DNA of 43,421 nt from an uncultured Caulobacterales bacterium (GCA_903858185.1 CAIOHT010000011.1:1-43421); one strand, 5' to 3'; positions 23,773 to 33,301 are shown, numbered from the stretch's first letter. The notes: a model not told the origin generated them from the letters alone. Numbers and translations are program-made.

Positions 23773-25011
23773 TCAAGCGGGATCGGCGGTCCGGCCGCCT
23801 GCGCGCCGGCTGGCCGCGAGGGCCAGGAAGATCGCCGGGGCGACCACCGCCGCCCCGAGCAGGAAGGGCCCGTCGATCACCTCGGCGAAGATCAGCCCGG
23901 CGCTGAGCGGCCCGAGCACGCGCGAGAGGGCGCCGGCGGCGTTGTTGAGGCCCATGATCTGACCCTGGCGATGGGGGTCGGCCGCGCGCGAGATCAGCGC
24001 CGCGACATTGGGGAAGGCCACCGAGGATCCGACCGCGCTGAAACACATCAGCACCGTGGTCATCAGTCCGCCGGTCGAGACCACCTGCAGCAGCATCGAG
24101 ATGACCGTCATCGCCATACCGACCGCCAGCATCGGCCCCTCGCCGTAGCGTTCCGACAGGCGACCGGTGACCACGGTCTGGGTGAAAAAGGCGCAGACCC
24201 CGACCCAGGCGAAGGCGAAGCCGATGTCGCGCGGCGACCAGTCGAACCGCGCCTGGGCCCAGAGGCCGAACACCGACTCGATCCCGGTGAAGGCGAAGCC
24301 GATCAGGAAGGTCAGCAGGATCAGCCGGCCGATCACCGGATGGCGCAGCGCCTCGCCCGCCGCCGCCCAGCGGCTGGCCCGGTGGGAGATGTCGGTCTGG
24401 CGCACCCGGCTTTCGCGGATCACCGTGATCACCGCCGCCACGCAGACAAACGCCAGTCCGGACGCGATGAACAGCGGGATGCGGAAGCCCGCCGGGCCGA
24501 TGCCGGTGTGGGCGAACAGCCCGCCGATCGACGGTCCGACGATAAGCCCGACGTTCCAGGCCGCGCCCTGGTAGCTGAGCTGGCGCGCACGCTTCTCCGG
24601 CGGGGTCACGTCGGCGATATAGCCCTGGATCACCGCCCCGTTGCCGGCCGCCAGTCCGCCCAGCAGACGGATCACGAAGGCCGCCTCGATGCTCGGGGCG
24701 AAGGCCAGGAACAGGTAGCAGAGGCCGTTGGCGGTGATCGTCGAGATCAGGATCGGCTTGCGGCCATAGCGGTCCGACAGGCGGCCCCAGAACGGCTCGC
24801 CGAAAAAGGCCCCGACCGAATAGGCCGAGAAGATCAGAGCCATCTGCCAGGGCGGGGCGTCGAACGAGTGGGCGTAGAACGGCAGCAGCGGGACGATGAT
24901 CCCGAAGCCCAGCATGTTGATGAACACCACCCCGATCAGCGACGCGGCCGCGAACGGCGGCGCGGACTGCTCTGGCCCCGTTGCGGGCGGCGGCGGGGCG
25001 GAGGGGGACAT
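23773..25011 (-). CDS. MFS exporter, TetA-like
   Basis: 412 residues from the ATG at 25011; a TTG at 25047 is an alternative and neither start has a good ribosome site. Twelve hydrophobic segments. MFS motif A after helix 2 is GRLSDRYGRKPIL, and FGIIVPLLPFYA in helix 1 is typical of the TCR/TetA (DHA1) drug:proton antiporters. A second motif A-like loop (GRLSERYGEGPML) follows helix 8. Such proteins export tetracyclines or other small molecules; resistance cannot be assumed. No TetR-type regulator is adjacent. Confidence 0.85.
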   Translation of the reverse strand: MSPSAPPPPATGPEQSAPPFAAASLIGVVFINMLGFGIIVPLLPFYAHSFDAPPWQMALIFSAYSVGAFFGEPFWGRLSDRYGRKPILISTITANGLCYLFLAFAPSIEAAFVIRLLGGLAAGNGAVIQGYIADVTPPEKRARQLSYQGAAWNVGLIVGPSIGGLFAHTGIGPAGFRIPLFIASGLAFVCVAAVITVIRESRVRQTDISHRASRWAAAGEALRHPVIGRLILLTFLIGFAFTGIESVFGLWAQARFDWSPRDIGFAFAWVGVCAFFTQTVVTGRLSERYGEGPMLAVGMAMTVISMLLQVVSTGGLMTTVLMCFSAVGSSVAFPNVAALISRAADPHRQGQIMGLNNAAGALSRVLGPLSAGLIFAEVIDGPFLLGAAVVAPAIFLALAASRRAGGRTADPA

Positions 25012-25106
25012 GTAAGCGGTGATAAGTTGAGCGGCAGGGCGGGGCAAGGAAGAACGCGGTCATCTCCCCCGGAGCCCGAACCCGACCACTTGCGTCCGTA
25101 CTCATA

Positions 25107-25216
25107 TCCGTCTTCCCGGCGAAGGCCGGGATCCAGATCCAGCTACGGTATTCGCGACAGGACGCGCCAATCCCGCGCCCCATGATCTGGGCCCCGGCCT
25201 TCGCCGGGGAAACGGA
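25107..25216. repeat. Inverted pair of CCGGCGAAGGCCGG-type palindromes (copy 2)
   Basis: Left unit 25107-25139 (TCCGTCTTCCCGGCGAAGGC, then CGGGATCCAGATC), right unit 25184-25216 (GATCTGGGCCCCGGCC, then TTCGCCGGGGAAACGGA). Both arms also share GATCTGG/CCAGATC outside the core. It lies upstream of the TetA-like gene and downstream of the gene at 25269, in a gap of 257 bp with no other feature. Confidence 0.75.
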
Positions 25217-25268
25217 CGTTGGGTCAATCCGCCAGGTCGGTGAATTTCCGGGCGCTTGATTGGGCGGG

Positions 25269-25850
25269 TTATGGCGAGACCACGTAGCCGTCGTTGAACT
25301 CCACCCAGATCACCGGCTGGTTCATATCGGGTCTCGGCGCGCCGCCGATGGACACGTTGGCCATGAACCCTTCGCGGAACGGGACGTAGGTGGTGCAGAC
25401 CTCGACGCCGTCGAAGGCGGTGAAGGCGCCGGCGATCTGGCCGCGCAGGTCGGCGGTGGTCGCCTCGTCGGCCGGCTTGCCGTCGATGGTGAAGGTCGCC
25501 TCCGCCGCGCCCTCCATCCGGCCGCAGACGGCAGGACCGCGCACCGTCACCGTCGTCAGGGTGGTCATCACGATAAAGGGGCTGGGTGTGATCACCACCT
25601 GGGCGCGGTTGAGGATCTTGCCGTCGGCGGGAAAGCCGTAGGCGGTCATGGCGGCGCAGGTCTTCAGCGCCTGGTCGGGGCTGTAGCAGAGCAGCCTGCC
25701 GAGCTTGGCCGGGGCCAGCGGACTGGCGACGGGCGCGGGCGGCGGGGCCGGCGGTGCGGCGACGACCAGCGCAGGGGCCGGCAGCGGCGGCGGGACCACG
25801 GGCGGGGTCGCGGAGACGGCGGCGGCAAGGACGAGGGCGAGCAGGCTCAT
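25269..25850 (-). CDS. Exported hypothetical protein with Pro-rich linker
   Basis: 193 residues from the ATG at 25850. A short signal peptide (MSLLALVLAAAVSATP) is followed by a Pro/Ala-rich stretch (about 18-48) and a globular domain with four Cys (LLCYSPDQALKTCAAMTAYG, AVCGRMEG, VEVCTTYVP) that may be disulfide-bonded. The ending IWVEFNDGYVVSP and the Cys pattern recur in exported proteins of related bacteria as I recall, but no family is named. An open frame continuing far upstream on this strand is only a shadow of the transporter gene. Confidence 0.65.
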   Translation of the reverse strand: MSLLALVLAAAVSATPPVVPPPLPAPALVVAAPPAPPPAPVASPLAPAKLGRLLCYSPDQALKTCAAMTAYGFPADGKILNRAQVVITPSPFIVMTTLTTVTVRGPAVCGRMEGAAEATFTIDGKPADEATTADLRGQIAGAFTAFDGVEVCTTYVPFREGFMANVSIGGAPRPDMNQPVIWVEFNDGYVVSP

Positions 25851-26048
25851 TGCCGCAGGATACAGTCCCGCACAGGCGGGCCTACGGTCTGCACCTGAGC
25901 GGGGAAGTGGCGGGCGGGCCGCCGCCATTTCGCCGATCAGGTACAGCCCCGGTTGACGCAGGGGCACGATTCCCGCTTGCTGTTGGAAAGCGCGGTACGG
26001 CGGGCAGCAGTCCGCCCGCAAAGGCGCCAAAGCGGGAGGATACCGGAC

Positions 26049-27581
26049 TTGAGTACGACGCCAACGGCGGCGCCCGAGCGCCTGCGCCTCGACACCAAGT
26101 TCTTCTTCGGCGTCGGCTCGGCGGCGGAATCCATCGCGCTCTACTCGGTCAGCGCGTTTGCGATGTTCTACTACAACCAGGTGCTGGGACTGCCGGCCGC
26201 CCTGGCCGGGCTGGCCATTTCCGCGAGCCTCGTGCTGGACGGGATTTCCGACCCGCTGGTCGGCTCGCTGTCGGACCGCACCCGCTCGCGGCTGGGCCGG
26301 CGGCACCCCTGGATGCTGGCCGCACCGATCCCGATCGGCCTGTCCCTGATCGCCATCTTCAACCCCCCGGCCGAGCTCGGCCAATGGGCGCTCTTCGCCT
26401 GGTTCGCCATCTCCGTGACCCTGATGCGCCAGTTCATGACCTTCTTCCACACGCCGCACCTGGCGCTGGGCGGCGAGCTGTCCAGCGACTATCTCGAGCG
26501 GTCCAGGGTGATGAGCTGGAACAACTTCTTCACCTGGGCCGGGGCGGCCGGCACCGCCTTCTATGCGCTCAGCTTCGTGTTCAAGGCGACGCCCGAATTC
26601 CCCCGCGGCCTGCTCAATCCCGAGCCCTACGGCCCCTTCGCCTGGGGGCTGGCGGCGGTTGCCGTCGTGATCCTGTTCGCCTCGGGCTGGTTTACCCGCG
26701 ACCAGATCCCCCGCCTGCCCAAGGCCGCTGACAACCTGCCGAAGTTCAGCCCGTTCGAGTTCTTCGGCGACATCGTCAAGGTGATGCGCAACATCAACTA
26801 CGTGTGGCTGCTGGTCGCCTATTTCTTCCTGTCGCTGATGATCGGCCTGAGGACGGGCCTGGGGCTCTACATCAACACCTTCTACTGGCAGCTGACGTCG
26901 GAGGAGCTGCGCTGGTTCATCCTCGGCAGCGCCTCGGGCTACATCGCCGGCTTCGTGTTCGCCGCCCGCATGCACCGCGCCTTCGACAAGCGGCTGACGA
27001 TGATCGTCTGGGCGGTCGTCTATTCGGTCGGGCCGGCCCTGCCCAACATCCTCGGCCAGCTGGGCGTTCTGGGCCCCCAGACGCCGGGCCTGCTGGGAAT
27101 CCTGATCGCCTTCTCCGTCGTCGGCTTCGCCGCCGCCAGCATCCTGAGCATCACGGTCATGTCGGCCCTGGCCGACGTCGCCGACGAGAACGAGCTGAAG
27201 TTCGGCCTGCGCCAGGAGGGCGTGCTCTACGCCACCCGCTCGCTGGCCGCCAAGGTCGACCAGGCCATCGGCGCCCTGCTGGCCGGGCTGGTGCTGGCCT
27301 GGATCGCCTTCCCGACCAAGGCCGTGCCGGGCCAGGTGCCGGACGGCGTCATCCAGAACCTCGCCCTGTGGGACGGCGCGCTGGCGGCGATCCCCGGCCT
27401 GATCGCGGCGGCCTTCTACGCCAGGTACGCCATCACCCGGACGAAGTACGAGGAGACCAGGACCGGCATCGCCGCCAATCGCGCTGCCGAGGGCGGGGCC
27501 GCCAGCCCGCCGCCGTTGCTGGTCGCGGAGATCGAGGGCGCGCTGGATGTCGACGTCGCGCCGGATCCGGGGAAACCCTAG
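26049..27581 (+). CDS. MFS transporter, GPH (MelB-like) family
   Basis: 510 residues from a TTG at 26049 with GGGAGGA about eight bases upstream; no ATG fits. Twelve membrane segments. Helix 2 and its loop read DGISDPLVGSLSDRTRSRLGRRHPWML, the signature of glycoside-pentoside-hexuronide:cation symporters (the Asp residues bind the coupling cation in MelB). The middle DVADENELKFGLRQEGVLYA is the matching second-half signature. The substrate is probably a sugar or sugar-like compound. No glycosidase gene lies nearby to refine this. Confidence 0.85.
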   Translation: MSTTPTAAPERLRLDTKFFFGVGSAAESIALYSVSAFAMFYYNQVLGLPAALAGLAISASLVLDGISDPLVGSLSDRTRSRLGRRHPWMLAAPIPIGLSLIAIFNPPAELGQWALFAWFAISVTLMRQFMTFFHTPHLALGGELSSDYLERSRVMSWNNFFTWAGAAGTAFYALSFVFKATPEFPRGLLNPEPYGPFAWGLAAVAVVILFASGWFTRDQIPRLPKAADNLPKFSPFEFFGDIVKVMRNINYVWLLVAYFFLSLMIGLRTGLGLYINTFYWQLTSEELRWFILGSASGYIAGFVFAARMHRAFDKRLTMIVWAVVYSVGPALPNILGQLGVLGPQTPGLLGILIAFSVVGFAAASILSITVMSALADVADENELKFGLRQEGVLYATRSLAAKVDQAIGALLAGLVLAWIAFPTKAVPGQVPDGVIQNLALWDGALAAIPGLIAAAFYARYAITRTKYEETRTGIAANRAAEGGAASPPPLLVAEIEGALDVDVAPDPGKP

Positions 27582-27593
27582 GCCGGGCGGGAC

Positions 27594-27636
27594 GGCGCCG
27601 GGACAGGAACTGAAGTCCATGTCCCCGGGCGGCGCC
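27594..27636 (+). terminator. Hairpin after the GPH transporter gene
   Basis: GGCGCC-GGGACA (27594-27605) pairs with TGTCCC (27620-27625) and GGCGCC (27631-27636) with a small bulge. It may be a terminator. The GGGACA/TGTCCC part also looks like a worn copy of the GGGGACATGTACC palindromes. Confidence 0.4.
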
Positions 27637-27683
27637 TTCCCATCGCCGCGCGGGCGGCTATCCTCGCGGCTGACGGGGGGACC

Positions 27684-28280
27684 ATGATGACGCTGTTCGA
27701 CTTCACCTTCGGCCTCAGCGCCGTGATCCTGGGCCTGGCGCTCGCGCAGATGGCCTCGAGCCTGCACCGGCTGGCGATGGCCGGCCGGCGCGTGAAATGG
27801 GCGCCCGAGCCGCTGCTGCTGGCGGTGCTGGTGTTCCTGGTGATCGTCTCGGTCTGGCTCTACCAGTGGGACGAGCGGCTGCGCACCAGCACGACCATCG
27901 GCCTGGTGCTGCTGAACGTGCTGAAGCTGCTGTTCCCCTACCTGGCCGCCGCCTTCGTCCTGCCCGAGCAGCCGCAGGCCGAGGGCGAGGTCGACCTCTA
28001 CGCCCACTATGACCGCACCCGGCCGTTCACCTACGGGGCGATGATCTGCGGGCTGATCCTGTTCTGGGTGACCGGCCTCGTCGGCTGGGTGGTCCGCGTC
28101 GGCCTGCCGCAGCACAAGCCCCTTCCGTGGCTGGACGCACTGGCCGAGGGGCCCTGGGTGGTGGTGGCGATCTACGGCGCGCTGATCTGGATCCGCAACC
28201 GGTGGGTCCACCGGCTGGCCCTCATCGGGGCCGTCGGCTGGTACGGCTGGTCGATCGCCGGGATTTCGCTGACGCAGTAG
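27684..28280 (+). CDS. Multi-pass membrane protein
   Basis: 198 residues; the ATG at 27684 or the next codon at 27687 follows GGGGGG. About five hydrophobic helices (SAVILGLALAQMASSLHRLA, LLLAVLVFLVIVSVWLYQW, GLVLLNVLKLLFPYLAAAF, GAMICGLILFWVTGLVGWVV and a C-terminal pair). I do not recognise the family and there is no soluble domain to hint at function. It is convergent with the small protein gene at 28319. Confidence 0.7.
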   Translation: MMTLFDFTFGLSAVILGLALAQMASSLHRLAMAGRRVKWAPEPLLLAVLVFLVIVSVWLYQWDERLRTSTTIGLVLLNVLKLLFPYLAAAFVLPEQPQAEGEVDLYAHYDRTRPFTYGAMICGLILFWVTGLVGWVVRVGLPQHKPLPWLDALAEGPWVVVAIYGALIWIRNRWVHRLALIGAVGWYGWSIAGISLTQ

Positions 28281-28318
28281 GGGGGCTCGATCTCACGCTG
28301 GCCAGCCCGCCGAACTGG

Positions 28319-28477
28319 CTACTTCTTCGGCGGCTTCACGGCCGAGCCGCCGGTCGGCGGTTTGCCATGCTGGCTGGTCGAGGGCTGATAGCCTCCCTGC
28401 ACCTTGCCCGGCACATAGCCGCGGTGCTCGGATCGACCAACCGGCGGCGCGGGCCGGGATGTCGTGTTCTCGCTCAT
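28319..28477 (-). CDS. 52-residue Gly/Pro/Lys-rich small protein
   Basis: The ATG at 28477 overlaps the stop of the upstream DUF6338-like gene as ATGA, which strongly argues that it is translated. The sequence is polar and low-complexity: HRGYVPGKVQGGYQPS in the middle and PPTGGSAVKPPKK at the end, with no signal or hydrophobic segment. I know similar GYQP...PPKK micro-proteins from annotations next to DUF6338 genes but cannot verify it here. Function is unknown; it may be a flexible partner of the membrane protein. Confidence 0.65.
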   Translation of the reverse strand: MSENTTSRPAPPVGRSEHRGYVPGKVQGGYQPSTSQHGKPPTGGSAVKPPKK

Positions 28478-29073
28478 GACGCCTCCGCGAAGATCTCGAC
28501 GTGCCGGATATCCTTACCACAGAGCAGAATGCTCCGCGCGGGCAACAGTTCGCTCCAGGCCCCCAGGCCATCGATCTCCCAGACCCGCTCCACGAGCAGA
28601 TCGCGTTCTTCCCGGCTAGAGGACGCGAATGACGCACCACCGAGAAGGCCCGCGATCTGGGAATCGTTGTTGAGGGTTACAAGGACAAAGGTGCCCTGCC
28701 GCATTCGGCTGAACGCGAAGTCCCATGCTGTCGGAACCGGATGGACGAGGTCGAGCCCCAGTCGTGAGGCCAGCCGACGCAGCCACTGTCCGTTGATCTC
28801 ATAGGCCAGCAGGACGCCGAGCACCGTGGGCGCGACGACATACTGCAGCAGCGTCCAGAGCGTGAGCGGCAGGATCACACCGCCGGGCCAGTGGAAGACC
28901 GGCCAGGCGGCCGCATAGTAGATCGACGAGAGCGCCGCGTAGTGGAGCAGCCTGTCCTTCAGGTCCGGCTTCGGCCCAACCTGAACCGAAGCCCGGATCG
29001 TCAGTATGATGAGGCCCGGCGCGAGGATACTCGCGAGGGTCTTCAGCTTGTCCGGGTCGAGGACGGTGTCCAT
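28474..29073 (-). CDS. DUF6338-like membrane protein
   Basis: 199 residues. Two or three membrane segments occupy residues 15-95 (LASILAPGLIILTIRASVQ, LLHYAALSSIYYAAAWPVFHW, LTLWTLLQYVVAPTVLGVLL). A cytoplasmic C-domain carries PVPTAWDFAFSRM, FVLVTLNNDSQIAGLLGGASFASS, RDLLVERVWEIDG and ARSILLCGKDIRHVEIF. That order matches the DUF6338 family, whose function is not established. AAGG lies before the ATG. Translation is coupled to the 52-residue protein. It sits in the accessory segment behind thiC. Confidence 0.7.
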   Translation of the reverse strand: MDTVLDPDKLKTLASILAPGLIILTIRASVQVGPKPDLKDRLLHYAALSSIYYAAAWPVFHWPGGVILPLTLWTLLQYVVAPTVLGVLLAYEINGQWLRRLASRLGLDLVHPVPTAWDFAFSRMRQGTFVLVTLNNDSQIAGLLGGASFASSSREERDLLVERVWEIDGLGAWSELLPARSILLCGKDIRHVEIFAEAS

Positions 29074-29126
29074 TTCACGACCTTAACGCGCATTTTCTGC
29101 AATGCAATTCGACAGGCGCGACACGC

Positions 29127-29265
29127 CTTCGATCTCATGCAGGCCAGCCTGCCGACCGGTCCAGGTCAGTCAAGGCCGGGCCTCTGGCCCGCCGCGCGCG
29201 GTGGCGCGAAGCGCCAGCCTTGAGTGACCTGGGCCGGTCGGCGATGATCTTGGCATGAGATGAAG
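29127..29265. other. Large cruciform/branched inverted repeat between the OLD-like and DUF6338-like genes
   Basis: Outer arms ATCTCATGC (29132-29140) and GCATGAGAT (29253-29261) pair perfectly and extend by CTTC/GAAG with one bulged base. A fully mismatched 10x10 internal loop follows. A 26-bp upper stem (29151-29176 with 29217-29242) then has only two mismatches, one of them G-U. The 40-nt apex holds two perfect six-bp hairpins: CGGGCC-TCT-GGCCCG (29177-29191) and TGGCGC-GAA-GCGCCA (29202-29216), joined by the palindrome CCGCGCGCGG. It is either a structured RNA on the minus-strand transcript or a DNA element such as a MITE. No T run follows. Confidence 0.75.
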
Positions 29266-29298
29266 CGTTAGATGGAAGGAAGTTGTCTGAAGGTTGAC

Positions 29299-30684
29299 CT
29301 AGAGCTTCGAAAAATAATCTCGGATTTCTTCAAGAACGGAGATCGACTGCTCCCTATACTCCGTCCGAACAGTCCTGTTTCCTTCATTAAGAAGGCCAAC
29401 TACCGCTTCGCGAGGCCGAACTGCGGGTTTTGTTCGAATATCGTCAGCGGGAATAGCGGTGAAGAGAAAGTCGGGGAAATCACGCGACAGATCCGTGACC
29501 ATGGCCGCTCGGTTTCCGTCCACCAGCCCGGCAACCTTGCGAAATCCGAGTTCCCAGAGCATCTGCGCAATCGTTCGCATGTTGTCGGCTCCGCCAACAC
29601 CCCAACCATAACTCGAACCACCGACCCTCACGCCCAAGTCGTCTTCGACGCGAGGCCAATAATAAATATCCTCTTGCCCCTCTAACAGGAGCACTCCGTC
29701 ACTGGAAAATAGGGTTTCTCGCGCATTTATTCCGACTACGTGCGGATTATGGCTGTTCGCAACAAGTCGACCTACATCTCGCGCCGTTTCAATTGAAAGC
29801 TCATTTACCTTCGATCCAGTGTCGGATTGAGATACGCGAACTAATCTCATGCCATTAGATATACTAGGAATTTCGACAAAATAGGGAGAATGAGTCGAGA
29901 TAATTATTTGCCTATCTTGTGAAAATTCCCTCAGCTTTCTGAATAGGCGACGCTGAAGGTCAGGATGCAGCGACAACTCAGGCTCGTCTATTACAATTGT
30001 ATCGCCGGGGTTTGAGTCGTACAGAGCATCCACGATATACATCAAACTAACCAAGCCCTCTCCCATACCTTCACTTGTATGGTAGGCGCCCGATCCGTTT
30101 CTTATTTTGAGAAAATATTGTCCGTTGTCAGATTGGTCGATGCTCCAGTTTACCGGATGGCCAACAACTTCCTCCAATATACGGTCAAATCCAGATCGAT
30201 CTTCCAGAATTTTGAACAGACGGTAGGCGAACTCATTGAGCCGACTTGAGCGAGCTGGCGGGAAGCCCATTTGTTGCATGTACGCGGAACGACCCGAGGT
30301 AGATTTTCCGAAGTAGGGATCAAATACGCGCCTCGATGGCAGTACAAAAATTCGCGACTGATCGACCCCTGGCCCTTGGTGGGTGAAAGTTGCCTCGCTT
30401 CCGCTCGCCATCAGACTCCGGAGCCGCCGAGAACCTCCGTCATCTCCGGTGACGGTGATATCCACTTGATCACCTGCAGAAAGGTTTCGACGTCCCTGGG
30501 AGAAACTCGGTGCATCCATTTGCGCGGCGGCGCGAATAGCTTCCACAAGCGTGGACTTACCGGAGTTATTCTCGCCAACAATTACGGTCAAACCCTCAGT
30601 GCACTCGCCGCCGGGAACGGCAAAATCCACCGATTGCTCGGTCCCAAAGCCCCGAAGGCCTTTGACCTTTAGATTTGATAGCAA
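29299..30684 (-). CDS. OLD-like ATP-dependent nuclease (AAA ATPase plus TOPRIM)
   Basis: 461 residues from a TTG at 30684 behind GGAGG. ABC-type ATPase: Walker A GENNSGKST (37-45), signature-like SEGMGEG (204-210), Walker B TIVIDEPELSLHP (from 229) and H-loop STHSPYF (His265). A TOPRIM region follows: LLLEGQEDIYYW (Glu335, Asp339), VGGADNMRTIAQ and GLVDGNRA (Asp389, with Asn391 where many have Asp). OLD-family proteins are DNA nucleases, several in anti-phage defence. No UvrD-like partner is present. The DNA is clearly AT-richer than its surroundings (22 of 60 G/C at 29881-29940), so it was probably acquired. It starts 15 bp after the thiC stop. Confidence 0.85.
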   Translation of the reverse strand: MLSNLKVKGLRGFGTEQSVDFAVPGGECTEGLTVIVGENNSGKSTLVEAIRAAAQMDAPSFSQGRRNLSAGDQVDITVTGDDGGSRRLRSLMASGSEATFTHQGPGVDQSRIFVLPSRRVFDPYFGKSTSGRSAYMQQMGFPPARSSRLNEFAYRLFKILEDRSGFDRILEEVVGHPVNWSIDQSDNGQYFLKIRNGSGAYHTSEGMGEGLVSLMYIVDALYDSNPGDTIVIDEPELSLHPDLQRRLFRKLREFSQDRQIIISTHSPYFVEIPSISNGMRLVRVSQSDTGSKVNELSIETARDVGRLVANSHNPHVVGINARETLFSSDGVLLLEGQEDIYYWPRVEDDLGVRVGGSSYGWGVGGADNMRTIAQMLWELGFRKVAGLVDGNRAAMVTDLSRDFPDFLFTAIPADDIRTKPAVRPREAVVGLLNEGNRTVRTEYREQSISVLEEIRDYFSKL

Positions 30685-30699
30685 GTGCCTGCCCTCCCC

Positions 30700-32579
<1,880 letters not shown>

Positions 32580-32601
32580 GACGTCGGGGCCGCCCCCTTC
32601 C

Positions 32602-32688
32602 CCGTTTCCCCGGCGAAGGCCGGGGCCCGGATTCATCCGCAGACTCGGCGGGCTTGACCTGGGCCCCGGCCTTCGCCGGGGAAACGGA
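32602..32688. repeat. Inverted pair of CCGGCGAAGGCCGG-type palindromes (copy 3), inside the thiC leader
   Basis: Left unit 32602-32630 (CCGTTTCCCCGGCGAAGGCC, then GGGGCCCGG), right unit 32659-32688 (CTGGGCCCCGGCC, then TTCGCCGGGGAAACGGA). The arms are almost exact reverse complements. The pair lies between the TPP aptamer and the thiC ribosome site, so it is transcribed as part of the leader. Confidence 0.8.
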
Positions 32689-32702
32689 TAGAAGAAGGCG
32701 CC

Positions 32703-32788
32703 TCTCCCTTCGCCGGCATGACCCGGATCAGGTTCGGCGGGTCACGGCCTCAGCCGACTCTCAGCCACTCAAGCGCGGCCCCCCGGAG
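32703..32788 (-). ncRNA. TPP riboswitch (THI element)
   Basis: On the minus strand the aptamer shows GGCTGAGAGTCGG (complement of 32754-32766) and ACCTGATCCGGGTCATGCCG followed by GCGAAGGGAG (complement of 32705-32734). These are the two conserved parts of the thiamine pyrophosphate aptamer. The 3' end of the aptamer is about 140 nt from the thiC ribosome site, an unusually long gap occupied by a repeat pair. Confidence 0.95.
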
Positions 32789-32797
32789 AACGGGTGG

Positions 32798-32826
32798 ACA
32801 GTAGGCCGGTGCGGTCGTCGCATCAA
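32798..32826 (-). promoter_or_regulatory. Probable thiC promoter
   Basis: On the minus strand TTGATG (32821-32826) and TACTGT (32798-32803) are separated by 17 bp, fitting a sigma-70-type promoter. Initiation would fall about 5 bases before the riboswitch aptamer. The rest of 32827-32936 shows no gene. Confidence 0.5.
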
Positions 32827-32936
32827 TGGCCGGCCCGATCACGGCCCGCGCCGCAAGCTGTGAGCGAACGGCGGTTGACTGTGATCGCAAGCGCCCCGCA
32901 GGGTGACGGCGCCGGAACGGGGCATGGGCGGGCGGC

Positions 32937-33170
32937 ATGGATGACGGCGACCGGTTACAGGCGGCGGGCCTGATCGTCACAGGCGCGGGCGGCTATCTGG
33001 CGCTCGGTGCGCTGTTCGGCCTCATCTATGTGATCTGGCTGGCCGGACGGCTGGACCCCGGCGCGCGCAGTGCCGGGCTCGGGTTTCGGCTGATCATCCT
33101 GCCGGCCGCCGTGCTGATGTGGCCCTGGCTGCTGGTCCGGGTGCTGACGCCCGCGGAGCGTCGGCGATGA
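32937..33170 (+). CDS. Small membrane protein, first gene of the Rieske/ferric-reductase module
   Basis: 77 residues with two hydrophobic helices: LIVTGAGGYLALGALFGLIYVIWLAG and FRLIILPAAVLMWPWLLVRVL. No cofactor motif. It is divergent from thiC. Its stop overlaps the next start (ATGA at 33167-33170), so it is translationally coupled to the rest of the module. It is probably a structural subunit of the membrane redox complex encoded downstream; that is inference from operon position. Confidence 0.7.
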   Translation: MDDGDRLQAAGLIVTGAGGYLALGALFGLIYVIWLAGRLDPGARSAGLGFRLIILPAAVLMWPWLLVRVLTPAERRR

Positions 33171-33301
33171 TCCGGCGGCGGCGGCGCGCGCACCTGATCG
33201 CCTGGCTGGTGATCACGCCGCTTCTGGCCGTCACCGTGCTGGCGGCGGTGACCCTGCGCCCGCCAGTTCCCGCCGAAGCCCCTGTCGGGACGCCGCGCTG
33301 A
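33167..33301 (+). CDS. 44-residue single-span membrane protein
   Basis: An Arg-rich N-terminus (MIRRRRRAHLIAWL) leads one transmembrane helix (LVITPLLAVTVLAAVTL) and a Pro-rich tail (RPPVPAEAPVGTPR). The many positive charges place the N-terminus in the cytoplasm. It overlaps the genes on both sides, ATGA upstream and TGATG downstream, so translation of such a short gene is credible. No family is recognised. Confidence 0.65.
   Translation: MIRRRRRAHLIAWLVITPLLAVTVLAAVTLRPPVPAEAPVGTPR

Noticed and set aside
23141-25183. Minus-strand open frame of 680 codons across the lipocalin and TetA-like genes in another frame
   Set aside because: Out-of-frame reading of two well-supported genes, with an Arg/Pro-rich product.
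25851-28211. Very long open frame on the minus strand opposite the GPH transporter and the following membrane gene
   Set aside because: It is exactly antisense to two genes with clear membrane-protein content, its translation is Gln/Arg/Gly-rich low-complexity, and it results from high GC at third codon positions. Only the last 193 codons (25269-25850) form a real gene.
29127-29265. Interpretation of the branched inverted repeat as a retron msr-msd or as a CRISPR-like array
   Set aside because: There is no reverse transcriptase gene anywhere nearby and no direct repeats with spacers; it is a single inverted structure.
29127-29265. Interpretation of the same element as an ordinary terminator of the OLD-like gene
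   Set aside because: The stem is far longer than needed, branched at the apex, and no T run follows on either strand.
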